A stretch of 64,000 nucleotides of DNA from Owenia fusiformis (lineage: Eukaryota > Annelida > Polychaeta > Sabellida > Oweniidae), in contig CAIIXF020000005.1 of assembly GCA_903813345.2 (NCBI GenBank), positions 9,487,375 to 9,551,374 of the forward strand, read 5' to 3'. The notes under the pieces are model-generated. The model had not been told where the DNA came from. It searched no databases and was given only the letters and a program-made list of their open reading frames with translations. Made by a program: the position numbers and the translations under genes. Below, piece after piece: positions 37,201 through 39,695 of the stretch (position 1 is its first letter; each line of letters opens with the position of its first letter).

Positions 37201-39695
37201 AAAGCTATTGAAAATGGCGGCGGAATATCATACTCCCGGGATCATACTCCAAAATGTACCATTTCTTGTTTCACTTTTTAATGACACGATATAGTGACAC
37301 GATAATATTTACATATGTTTCAGCATAACTATGAAGGTACACTCCCCTCCATAAGTTTGGCAACCTTTGCTCCCCCATTGAACTACGTGTTAAAGCCTCT
37401 TTACGTTTGAATTTTTATTTACTTAACCGGCCATGAAATAACTTATGATATTGATGGAAACGTAATTTGACTTTATTTCCAATACCTCCAAATTTTCTAA
37501 ATTTTTTTCCTCGATTACAATAGGTCGAAAATTGATGATAAATTTGATGAATTTTTGAAAATCGTCATTCCCATGTAATCCAATGGGAAATGGAGGGTTC
37601 GGGGCAAATCAGGATATCTTTTCAGTAAAAGATTCAGCAAAAATATTTTTATGTAGAAAATTTAATTGTCTAACTTGTTTGAACACTAGGTGTTAAGTTG
37701 AATATTAAAGTTACAGCGCTTCAAAGTCATTTTTGAAAATAATTTTTCGCCTCCTGTGTTATTTCAATGGGAGAGGTTTTTTGAAAAACAATTTTGACTT
37801 TAAAGCCCTATAACTTTGTTGAACCTGAAGAAACATATCAATTTTTTGTTAAATAAATTTAGCGAATTCAATTGCCTGCCTAACTCGTATTTTTTGCAAG
37901 GACTCGGATGGATGGATATTCTGTCATATGACTTGCGGAAAACCTACCATTTCCCATTGGTAAGCATGGGGATGTCGAGTTTTAAAAATTCATCAAATTT
38001 ATCATCAATTTCCGACCTATTGTAATTGAGGAAAAAAATTGAGAAAATTTGGAGGTATTGGAATTAAAGTCAAATTACGTTTCCATCAATAGTATAAGTA
38101 TTTTCATCGTAGGTTAAGTAAATAAAAATTCAAAGGTAAAGAGGCTAGTTCAATGGGGGAGCTAAGGTTGCCAAACTTATGGAGGGGAGTGTATAAATGA
38201 GATCTTGATGTATTGGGAATTTTTAATTCTTTTATAACGTTTAAATTATTTGTCCGCTGTGACAGAGCAGTTGCAAATGTGAACTGTGAAAATGTTCCGT
38301 CACAGCGGACAAAAAATGTAAACATTATTTTTTATGAAAAAATTAAAAAGACCCAATGCATCAATATCTCATAAATACATTCAGAGTTATGCTGAAAACA
38401 TATGTTAATATTATCGAAACCTAATATCATGCCATTTCAAAGTTTAAAAAAGAAATGGTACATTTTAGAGTTTGATACTCTGGCGCCGTTTTCAATAGCT
38501 TTTACTCATAGCGTTATTGGACTTCAAACAGAAGTGAAGGTTACCCATGATATATTCAATGCATGGAGTAAGTACTTTGATATAACGAAACATATGAGTT
38601 AAAAATAAATCATGGAGTATTCTTAGTGTTTTTATAAAAAATAGCATGCTCTATCACAGCGGACAAATCTTTCGATACCACCCTGTGAATATACGTGCCT
38701 GTACTGTCTATACAATGAACTTTCAGTACGTACAGGAAATAAAAAATGACCAATCGTAGATACTCATCGTACGCAACTCTTTTGCACTGCGTTTACAACT
38801 CGTAAAAACCTAAAAAACAGTAACAGTAAGACAAGTACTAATAGTACTTCCAAATTTATTTTCAAATATTTTCCCCCGAAATAACACTTTTCCAATGTTC
38901 GTATCTATATAATTATAAGTATGGCTTTAAACTTTCAGTCTTTTCTTCATTATTTATGTTACAATACAGTTAATTTCAAAATAACCATAGTTTTACCAAT
39001 CGTTCAATAAAGTAACATAAGATTAATATTGGGGTATCAAGGGTGTCACCATTTCGTTCGCTTGTAATTTGATTACAATTTGATGAACTTGATCCGAGGT
39101 AAAAACGAAGTAAATGGAGTAAAATTTTTCCGAAAGTTATCGATGTTGCTCCACTAATGGTACTTCTTGTTGCAGAAAAAAGTATTTCTACGCCAGTAGG
39201 CCCTCGTGTAGCGGAGAAGGCCCTCGTGTAGCGGAGAAGGCCCTCGTGTTTAACTCTAATGCGCCAGAGTAATCCTAACGCCGCAATACTGGTTGCTGAC
39301 ACCTCTGCTACACAAAAGGTTGTTAATATAGCAATACTGGGCATACAATTCTACAAGAAAGGCCGTTGGCGTAGCCACACTGTATGCTCAATAACATTTT
39401 TTGCTACACGAATAGCTCTTCGTGCGACGGTTGCCGTACGGCTGATAAATGATGCCGCAGCGTCAGCGTAGGACGGTCTACGGTGGACGTATATCGTTTT
39501 TCTTGACAAAACCAAGGTAGACGCAAGACGGCAATCCTGTTGATCGCGAAATCAGTCATCTTATACAAGTAGAAGTTGCTTGCATTTTGATAGCTTACCA
39601 TTCATAGCAGCAAAATCAGTAATGTCAATCGCTGTCCGTGTAACGGCCAGGTCTGTCAGGCTGCTCAACGCAAGCAGCAATAACGCCAGCGTCAT
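1051..39695 (-). CDS. Gene A: secreted Ly6 / TSP1 / Ser-rich / multi-CCP mosaic protein (35 exons seen, 3' end outside window)
   Basis: A large secreted or extracellular-matrix protein assembled by joining 35 exons on the minus strand; all junctions keep frame, giving about 1831 residues before the left edge. Order: signal peptide, propeptide with RAKR, Ly6/uPAR-like three-finger domain, unknown six-Cys domain, Ser/Lys-rich linkers interleaved with TSP1 modules (WSVW, WSEW, WSTW), a C-terminal TSP1-like module lacking Trp, then 15 CCP modules. Most introns in the CCP part are phase 1-1, the usual shuffling phase. No transmembrane or GPI signal is visible, but the C-terminus is missing. The molecular role is unknown. 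TSP1 and CCP modules usually bind proteins or glycans, as in complement and matrix proteins. It is paralogous to divergent gene B. Exon edges are my reading of splice consensus, not transcript data. Confidence 0.85.
1380..1518. repeat. Unit of the 140-bp array, separated by the LINE insertion
   Basis: Contains the same tgtccctaggcata, ttcactggtatttgag and attgccgccatttt segments as 3962-4860. The LINE begins right after gccatttt, so the insertion split the array. Confidence 0.75.
1769..3961 (-). mobile_element. 5'-truncated non-LTR retrotransposon (CR1/Jockey-like) with intact reverse-transcriptase frame
   Basis: A 730-codon open frame with reverse-transcriptase blocks: a YRPISLVSVFSKIIE region, FLDLSKALDTVNH, GVPQGTTLGPILF (about residue 423) and YVVFADDTN (about residue 453, the catalytic Asp pair). 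The usual N-terminal endonuclease is absent, so the copy is 5'-truncated near 3965. Its 3' end runs to an A/T-rich tail at ~1519. It sits in the intron between exons 34 and 35, opposite to no gene of the host, and inside a 140-bp tandem array. The frame is open throughout, so insertion is fairly recent. Confidence 0.85.
3962..4945. repeat. ~140-bp tandem repeat array ending in a ggatggac-rich stretch
   Basis: Units share tgtccctaggcat, ttgaaccaaatccgttcac, gagttatcaaagattac and complementary ggccgccattttg / cggccatcttga segments, recurring near 4069, 4208, 4350, 4507 and 4649. The array closes with gacggatggacggatgg near 4866 and a segment ttcgttcggtggg. One more unit lies on the other side of the LINE at 1380-1515. 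Confidence 0.8.
5129..5232 (-). CDS. Gene A exon 34: CCP 14, second half
   Basis: Second half: CRECFTLD, VTCLSTG and PPPTC. The usual Trp is replaced (IVDKPPPTC). Phase 2 in, 1 out; donor GTAAGT. Confidence 0.75.
5615..5723 (-). CDS. Gene A exon 33: CCP 14, first half
   Basis: First half of a split CCP: RCPYPMPDDPNVE and FAPNEQVNF, ending in phase 2 (donor GTACAG) right at the codon before Cys2. Similar to gene B exon 15 (KCPYRMPPLNG). Type B domain. Confidence 0.75.
5880..6060. mobile_element. Copy of a dispersed repeat (gtagcc...gaacccccct family)
   Basis: Shares gcctgtagccag, aaaatcatg, ttggccaaaattg and gaaccccctggaa with 30885-31078, and parts with 22140-22200 and 24370-24520. Non-coding, MITE-like, inside a gene A intron. 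Confidence 0.6.
6084..6272 (-). CDS. Gene A exon 32: CCP 13 (type C)
   Basis: CCP with LTCAPLTIPNGVA, CNSFVTIDCNPGFVRQG, LRCAPVPG and PATC. The Trp before the last Cys is absent; a longer Arg/Tyr loop replaces it. Extra upstream Cys, normal GF, followed by a type B domain. Donor GTAAAT. Confidence 0.8.
6415..6585. mobile_element. Short inverted-repeat element (MITE-like), gcctcagtcaaatttg family
   Basis: Ends gcctcagtcaaatttg and its near reverse complement tcaaatatgactgaggc. Internal ctgcttatccctatatttta... recurs at 42590-42745, which also ends caaatgtgaccgaggc. Confidence 0.65.
6624..6803 (-). CDS. Gene A exon 31: CCP 12 (type A)
   Basis: CCP with SCEPRPNNIANGRA, CQTIVTYSCDECYTL, RICNPDKQW and EPFC. 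Six cysteines, C-x2-C-Y form. Acceptor TTTACAG, donor GTAAGT, phase 1-1. Confidence 0.85.
6804..8017. other. Gene A intron between exons 30 and 31
   Basis: About 1.2 kb. No exon-like CCP or splice pair seen. A stretch ~6960-7690 ends ttaagacaataaagaaacaaactt and may be an unclassified repeat. Confidence 0.4.
8018..8194 (-). CDS. Gene A exon 30: CCP 11 (type A), the intact member of the 172-bp array, with GC donor
   Basis: CCP with VTCPPLG, CGQTVQYGCDSPC, RTCLQSGQW and EPRC. It is the last copy, in transcription order, of a 17-copy array and the only one that keeps the C-terminal third and a donor. The donor is GCAAGT rather than GTAAGT, so this looks like a GC-AG intron. Phase 1-1, 177 bp. 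Confidence 0.8.
8065..10988 (-). repeat. Array of 17 x 172 bp derived from a CCP exon with its acceptor
   Basis: The unit repeats exactly every 172 bp from 8065 to 10988. Read on the minus strand each holds an intron end with a CAG acceptor and about three quarters of the CCP exon up to RTC, then runs into the next unit. Only the leftmost copy (exon 30) has the remaining GQW...C part and a donor. In the others the frame would continue CILVNIQ and reach a stop in the next unit. Units differ at only a few positions: a silent Ser codon change (gagagtc or gtgagtc) and a spacer variant (gatagcattg or catacaattg). Confidence 0.95.
10989..11479. other. Intron between exon 29 and the CCP array
   Basis: About 490 bp with no coding signal. 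The first array acceptor on the minus strand lies at its left side. Confidence 0.5.
11480..11574 (-). CDS. Gene A exon 29: CCP 10, second half
   Basis: Completes CCP 10: DRLCQQDGTWDNPIPPDC, the classical CxxxGxWxxPxPxC ending. Phase 2 in, 1 out; donor GTAAGT. Its splice partner downstream should be the only intact exon of the 172-bp array. Confidence 0.8.
11776..11902 (-). CDS. Gene A exon 28: CCP 10, first half
   Basis: First half of a CCP split by an intron: RCPFMGNGVQ, a Pro/Asp/Ser loop, YSPGDRLVFVCPDCF. Ends in phase 2 just after the C-x2-C-F motif, the same split point as exon 33 and gene B exon 15. Type B cysteines. Confidence 0.8.
12155..12500. repeat. Low-complexity intronic stretch with ggatatgg / ccatatcc pairs and oligo-T runs
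   Basis: gatatggggtttatcc near 12172 pairs with ggataaactccatatcc near 12257, followed by T-rich repeats (ttttttctaat) to 12420. Probably a degenerate fold-back element in the intron between exons 27 and 28. Confidence 0.45.
12606..12785 (-). CDS. Gene A exon 27: CCP 9 (type C)
   Basis: CCP with QCEQLNLPNGQV, CGQSVQFQCNFGFRRIG, ATCVPNN, ADWSNPVPSC. Extra upstream Cys and normal GF; followed by a type B domain. Donor GTATGT, phase 1-1. Confidence 0.85.
12819..12958 (+). repeat. Dispersed ~140-bp repeat, copy 1
   Basis: Runs from ggcattaacatgcaaaatg through gttacagatgccaaac to caccacttgtggtgatgac. A reverse-orientation copy is at 48478-48614, and partial copies are near 1-75, 25636-25740 and 43028-43145. 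No open frame. Confidence 0.75.
13318..13506 (-). CDS. Gene A exon 26: CCP 8 (type B)
   Basis: CCP with NCNPPPQVPQNGAI, VTYTCNECYERVG, RRCVAQF, QWDVPQEPTC. Where types A and C have the upstream extra Cys it has Val, and it has the C-x2-C-Y form. Donor GTAAAT, phase 1-1. Confidence 0.85.
13987..14169 (-). CDS. Gene A exon 25: CCP 7 (type C)
   Basis: CCP with TSCPFISIANAQV, CGTTVTVTCNPGFELSG, VTCRK, AAWSPGLPTC. It keeps the normal NPGF but has an extra upstream Cys (C-x7-C), giving five cysteines. The next domain is type B, which has the complementary extra Cys. Confidence 0.85.
14392..14574 (-). CDS. Gene A exon 24: CCP 6 (type A)
   Basis: CCP with VQCLPFP, IPNGQV, CETTLTYSCTDPC, RTCLSTGQW and PPSC. 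Same 183-bp length as exon 23 and close in sequence to it, suggesting exon duplication. Phase 1-1. Confidence 0.85.
14590..15480. repeat. Fold-back repeats of the gtcaacagt / gtatacaattttgcc type
   Basis: Short inverted segments (caattgtagacctct versus gaggtcaacaattg; gtatacaattttgcc versus gcaaaattgtatac) occur at 14590-14660, 15318-15370 and 15420-15480. Looks like two overlapping or nested fold-back elements in the intron between exons 23 and 24. Confidence 0.6.
15629..16258. mobile_element. cagggtgggcc element, copy 1 (mariner/Tc1-type non-autonomous)
   Basis: Ends cagggtggg...ggcccaccctg flanked by TA, with subterminal aacgccac / gtggcgtt. About 626 bp between TA duplications. Same family and same orientation as 59182-59787 and 60003-60618. 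A small minus-strand frame starting MSPASHL is shared with copy 2. Confidence 0.85.
16277..16318 (-). pseudogene. Relic of the 3' end of a CCP exon with donor
   Basis: On the minus strand reads gagcctgcctgtcaatgtaagt, resembling the end of exon 23 (gagccaacctgtcaaagtaagt) about 70 bp away. The rest of the exon is missing. Probably a broken tandem duplicate of exon 23. Confidence 0.55.
16351..16533 (-). CDS. Gene A exon 23: CCP 5 (type A)
   Basis: CCP with LTCPGIPSNPVGG, CGTTVSYSCNGQC, RTCLPSGQW and EPTC. Six cysteines, C-x3-C form. A degenerate copy of its 3' end with donor lies just downstream near 16277-16318. Confidence 0.85.
16825..16995 (-). CDS. Gene A exon 22: CCP 4 (type A, six cysteines)
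   Basis: CCP with ECTQLSNPVNGRV, CNAVATYQCNECFSL, RSCEAQGW and PTC. It has the four CCP cysteines plus C-x7-C and C-x2-C extras, giving six. Phase 1-1, 171 bp. Confidence 0.85.
16996..17434. other. Intron between exons 21 and 22
   Basis: About 440 bp of AT-rich sequence. No exon or repeat recognised. Confidence 0.4.
17435..17635 (-). CDS. Gene A exon 21: CCP 3 (type B)
   Basis: CCP with RCPNVMPPANGQ, FTCNPCFKL, ITCQENG, PPTC and an added VC at the end. The module carries the C-x2-C-F form and lacks the Cys seven residues upstream of Cys2. Phase 1-1; donor GTAAGT, acceptor AATAG. Confidence 0.8.
17892..18143 (-). CDS. Gene A exon 20: degenerate CCP with Pro/Glu/Arg-rich tail
   Basis: Starts as a CCP (LTCPAFP, CGVKVTIQC, FTC) but the last cysteine and the WxxPxPxC end are missing. 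Instead there is a tail EPPEEEPEDPDKPRRRKPK rich in Pro, Glu and Arg. The domain has lost its canonical fourth Cys. Donor GTAATT, phase 1-1. Confidence 0.7.
18144..18818. other. Intron between exons 19 and 20
   Basis: About 675 bp. No exon or clear repeat recognised. Confidence 0.4.
18819..19022 (-). CDS. Gene A exon 19: CCP 1 (type B cysteines)
   Basis: First CCP after the TSP1 block: VCPIPM, FYECAPCY, ELLC, PPVC. It has five cysteines: the four of a CCP plus one in C-x2-C-Y, where a Gly is normal. The first CCP in gene B is of the same type. Phase 1-1, 204 bp. Confidence 0.8.
19325..19512. repeat. gacatttcaccccct minisatellite, left arm
   Basis: About ten 15-17-bp units of gacatttcacccccta/t. 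The reverse complement array lies at 21060-21214, so the two frame a ~1.9-kb segment as inverted arms. Confidence 0.85.
20244..20387. repeat. 72-bp direct tandem duplication
   Basis: Two identical adjacent copies beginning tgaggtccagtcaatt, at 20244-20315 and 20316-20387. Non-coding, within the segment framed by the minisatellite arms. Confidence 0.85.
20466..20912. mobile_element. ~450-bp inverted-repeat element, copy 1
   Basis: Ends taaagatgcagtataccata and tatggtatagatcttctt are inverted repeats. Interior holds gattcctcggctagcgagg. An inverted-orientation copy is at 60712-61186 with ctcgctagccgaggaatc. No transposase; non-autonomous. Confidence 0.8.
21060..21214. repeat. ggggtgaaatgtctag minisatellite, right arm
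   Basis: Reverse complement of the array at 19325-19512, about nine degenerate units (gaaatgtctaggggg). Confidence 0.85.
21380..21541 (-). CDS. Gene A exon 18: C-terminal TSP1-like module without tryptophan
   Basis: Follows TSP1 spacing: CSASCDGGTKTLNEVC, then CEITREF and CNQEPC, with the CSxSCGxG and CNxxxC signatures. The usual WxxW segment is replaced by VKVSES, so C-mannosylation is lost here. Gene B exon 14 retains one Trp (NWVAIS). Donor GTGAGT, phase 1-1. Confidence 0.8.
21958..22035 (-). CDS. Gene A exon 17: RRCLTRE / CLKEC Cys-rich link
   Basis: A 78-bp phase 1-1 exon encoding PRRCLTREVQKESCLKEC. The pattern C-x9-C-x3-C matches PRQCWSIRIETESCTDKC at the end of gene B exon 13, so it is a conserved small Cys motif just before the last TSP1 module. 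Donor GTAAGA. Confidence 0.75.
22140..22200. repeat. Fragment of the gaacccccct repeat family
   Basis: ccaaagtgctcggaatcgtg followed by aaaactgc and ttgattttgaaagaatttt, matching 24440-24490 and 30975-31025. Confidence 0.5.
22414..22597 (-). CDS. Gene A exon 16: Ser/Lys then acidic Ser/Glu linker with YPD repeats
   Basis: Continues the Ser/Lys run, then CECGES and a Ser/Glu/Thr-rich acidic stretch, then EYPDYPDYPGK. The repeated YPD comes from a short tandem duplication in the DNA. Donor GTAAGA, phase 1. No clear counterpart in gene B beyond the Ser-rich start. Confidence 0.65.
23050..23077 (-). CDS. Gene A exon 15: 28-bp microexon
   Basis: A 28-bp exon between ATTTCAG and GTAAGT encoding SSRRKKRSG. 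It bridges phase 2 to phase 0 and keeps the Ser/Lys-rich character of the flanking exons. Short, so support rests on splice sites and frame. Confidence 0.5.
23078..23945. other. Intron between exons 14 and 15
   Basis: About 870 bp, AT-rich. No exon or repeat recognised apart from the exon edges. Confidence 0.4.
23946..24074 (-). CDS. Gene A exon 14: Ser/Lys-rich linker
   Basis: Ser/Lys/Gly/Asn-rich with a terminal CNCKNSG. The donor is uncertain: GTTGGT keeps the Ser-rich frame into exon 15, while the neighbouring GTATTT would put a stop early in exon 16. I chose GTTGGT for that reason. Confidence 0.55.
24159..24192. repeat. Short hairpin catgggctttcaa...ttgaaagcccatg
   Basis: A 13-bp perfect inverted repeat with a 4-6 nt loop. 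The same arms recur at 35969-36000 with a different loop, so this is a small dispersed hairpin. Confidence 0.75.
24370..24520. repeat. Fragment of the gaacccccct repeat family
   Basis: Shares ggggggttcaaat, aaagtgctcagaatgatgaa and ttgcatgattttgaaa with the copy at 30885-31078. Confidence 0.55.
24558..24816 (-). CDS. Gene A exon 13: TSP1-3 and QFGGSPDG linker
   Basis: TSP1 module CGDWSTWSTCSSGNCERSR followed by RTCPVPC, with WSTW as a WxxW site. The strongly conserved linker QFGGSPDG, also in gene B, follows, and then an acidic Ser/Glu tail. Donor GTGAAT, phase 2. The best-conserved TSP1 pair between the two genes. Confidence 0.8.
25235..25393 (-). CDS. Gene A exon 12: acidic Ser-rich linker and CWERE / CPSC motif
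   Basis: Encodes YDCSDESEGSS, then the Pro-rich motif RDFPAPEGFYLPDPTCWERE and DCPSC. Gene B has RPDFNLPSGYRAPP, CWDREL and DCSPGSC in the same order. The motif precedes a TSP1 module in both genes. Phase 1-1, donor GTGAGA. Confidence 0.75.
25636..26640. mobile_element. ~1-kb repeat element with internal ~110-bp repeats
   Basis: Begins acatgcaaaatatatcacc and ends tttgtggtggtgaaat, with inverted accacc / ggtggt ends. Interior repeats the segment cctaatcaga...ttggcactagtctgctcttgcatc at ~25800, ~26245 and ~26395. A related piece in reverse lies at 46720-46885. Fills the intron between exons 11 and 12. Confidence 0.65.
26670..26837 (-). CDS. Gene A exon 11: Ser/Lys/Gly-rich low-complexity linker
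   Basis: Almost entirely Ser, Lys, Gly, Tyr and Asn, with two Cys in the middle (KKSCKSKN). Acceptor CCCAG, donor GTAACT, both phase 1. In gene B the equivalent stretch lies inside the single exon 57003-57373. Confidence 0.65.
27138..27283 (-). CDS. Gene A exon 10: SPESSPESDFT linker plus Ser/Lys run
   Basis: Opens with SPESSPESDFTPDD, nearly identical to SPASSPESDFTNDK at the same place in gene B, then a Ser/Lys/Gly low-complexity run. The conserved acidic opening supports homology even though the rest is low complexity. Phase 2 in, 1 out; donor GTAAGT. Confidence 0.7.
27552..28158. mobile_element. acagggtgtcccg inverted-repeat element
   Basis: Starts tacagggtgtcccg and ends caaacaccctgta, giving short terminal inverted repeats flanked by TA, about 600 bp, no intact transposase. 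Related in ends, but not interior, to the cagggtgggcc family. Confidence 0.65.
28243..28351 (-). CDS. Gene A exon 9: TSP1-2
   Basis: Encodes a compact TSP1 module: CQPWSEWGSCNNIDC, then basic residues and RYCPKRC. WSEW is a WxxW motif and the module is very short compared with the usual ~55-residue TSP1. Matches gene B exon 10 (WSRWGPC). Phase 1 in, 2 out; donor GTAAGC. Confidence 0.75.
28352..29269. other. Intron between exons 8 and 9
   Basis: Contains two copies of a ~75-bp segment (acaatgaaaattaaatgtaa...gtgtgcctt) at 28354-28430 and 28479-28553, a local tandem-like duplication. No exon seen. Confidence 0.5.
29270..29439 (-). CDS. Gene A exon 8: Ser-rich linker and C(F/Y)xTxSQ motif
   Basis: A Ser/Gly/Glu-rich linker followed by DCFHTESQEQLC and PDIC, matching CFYTQSQSRRC and TGC in gene B exon 9. 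The predicted donor GTTGGA is weak, but it is the one that keeps the frame into exon 9 and lies at the same point as the gene B donor. Confidence 0.65.
29687..29861 (-). CDS. Gene A exon 7: rest of TSP1-1, acidic patch and Ser/Arg-rich tail
   Basis: Encodes CSVLDCTRRRYRKCPIAC, the compact C-terminal half of the first TSP1 module. An acidic stretch (EDDD) and a Gly/Ser run ending in KRRRKRR follow. The closest relative is gene B exon 7 (CDVLKCTNKRYRKCPKAC). Phase 1 in, 2 out. Confidence 0.75.
29862..30669. other. Intron between exons 6 and 7
   Basis: About 800 bp; no exon or clear transposon. Near 30495-30600 the segments ccatggacctgagtg and cgagtccatgg are loosely inverted. Confidence 0.4.
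30670..30836 (-). CDS. Gene A exon 6: Ser/Lys/Tyr-rich linker and start of TSP1-1
   Basis: Begins after TTTTCCAG. Encodes a Ser/Lys/Gly run (KSSKGSGSSKSSKSS), a KYKYRYK stretch, then CFEWSVWS, the start of a TSP1 module. WSVW is a WxxW C-mannosylation consensus. Donor GTAAAA, phase 1. The TSP1 module is completed in exon 7, as in gene B exons 6-7. Confidence 0.7.
30880..31080. mobile_element. MITE-like element ending in gtagccagg / cctggctacgg
   Basis: Left end catagccaggatttgcc and right end ccctggctacgggcctg are inverted repeats. Interior has gggggttcac repeats. Best-preserved copy of the family at 5880, 22140 and 24370. Confidence 0.75.
31434..31479 (-). CDS. Gene A exon 5: short linker exon
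   Basis: A 46-bp exon between TTTACAG and GTGAGA, phase 1 in and 2 out, encoding a linker starting IAAEKTYPNG. It corresponds in position to gene B exon 5, which has little sequence similarity. Its existence rests on the frame bridge between exons 4 and 6. Confidence 0.6.
31661..31846 (-). CDS. Gene A exon 4: unrecognised six-cysteine domain
   Basis: A 186-bp phase 1-1 exon encoding one compact module with six cysteines ending GCDTCGE. Gene B has an exon of exactly the same length and phase (53010-53195) ending PCDICPG. I do not recognise the family. Equal exon size and conserved cysteines between paralogues support a real folded domain. Confidence 0.75.
31885..32280. mobile_element. Mariner-like 5' end fragment or MITE
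   Basis: taccaggtcattcaataagt at 31888 is the reverse complement of the end at ~50740-50762. Followed by tgaaattttcacacaatgc and ggtttctatggtaac, also shared with that element. Matches the end of the degenerate mariner in gene B intron 2. Confidence 0.65.
32346..32523 (-). CDS. Gene A exon 3: second half of Ly6/uPAR-like domain
   Basis: Completes the three-finger domain: VC, LGC, KKKC, then the diagnostic terminal cluster CCAGKLCN. The Cys-Cys-x4-Cys-Asn ending is the hallmark of Ly6/uPAR and related folds. Ends phase 1 at GTAAGT-type donor. Gene B exon 3 has the same layout with CCTGDLCN. Confidence 0.85.
32848..33028. mobile_element. cagtaaaacct inverted-repeat MITE
   Basis: Left end cagtaaaacct and right end aggttttactg are inverted repeats about 180 bp apart. 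Ends of this type are usual for pogo/Tigger-derived MITEs. Confidence 0.7.
33154..33302 (-). CDS. Gene A exon 2: propeptide, furin site, first finger of Ly6/uPAR domain
   Basis: Encodes a ~16-residue propeptide ending in RAKR (residues 45-48), a furin-type RxKR site. The start of a three-finger domain follows: CYSC, then KC and IC at Ly6/uPAR spacing. Acceptor TTTCAG, donor GTAGAA, ending in phase 0 inside the domain as is usual for Ly6 genes. It follows a 6.3-kb first intron. Confidence 0.8.
33860..35600. repeat. ~300-bp repeats with poly-C tracts
   Basis: The segment cactttgaaagtgcccagaa followed by agcaccaaatagcatc recurs near 34003, 34318, 34616, 34889 and 35466, alternating with tcagacacttttaaagtgcc. 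Long G or C runs at ~33871, ~34231, ~34255 and ~34558. Occupies gene A intron 1; no coding potential. Confidence 0.75.
35969..36000. repeat. Short hairpin, second copy of catgggctttcaa family
   Basis: catgggctttcaac then tagag then ttgaaagcccatg; same arms as 24159-24192. Confidence 0.75.
36942..38832. mobile_element. ~1.9-kb fold-back element with nested inverted repeats
   Basis: Outer arms: tttttacgagttgtaaacgc near 36965 and gcgtttacaactcgtaaaaa near 38795 are exact inverses. Further matched segments: gtccgctgtgacagagcatg (37030 and, inverted, 38650), ttggcaacct (37358 and 38167) and atttcccattgg (37575 and 37948). A smaller element at 38190-38395, itself palindromic, is nested in the right arm. 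A direct extra copy of the left arm lies at 36736-36925. No transposase frame. Confidence 0.85.
39180..39255. repeat. 23-bp tandem repeat (ggccctcgtgtagcggagaa)
   Basis: Two and a half copies of a ~23-bp unit around 39198-39250, in gene A intron 1 close to exon 1. Confidence 0.7.
39599..39695 (-). CDS. Gene A exon 1: start codon and signal peptide
   Basis: ATG at 39695 begins a typical signal peptide, MTLALLLLALSSLTDLA, with a short basic-free N-terminus and a Leu/Ala core. It ends in phase 1 at a GTAAGC donor. The base just before the short leader follows a pyrimidine-rich AG, so the 5'UTR probably begins in a separate upstream exon. The exon is too short to stand out as an ORF. It matches gene B exon 1 in role, length and phase. 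Confidence 0.8.

Noticed and set aside
38976-39601. Frames over the short tandem repeat near exon 1 of gene A
   Set aside because: They derive from the 23-bp repeat and AT-rich intron sequence; composition and lack of motifs argue against coding.
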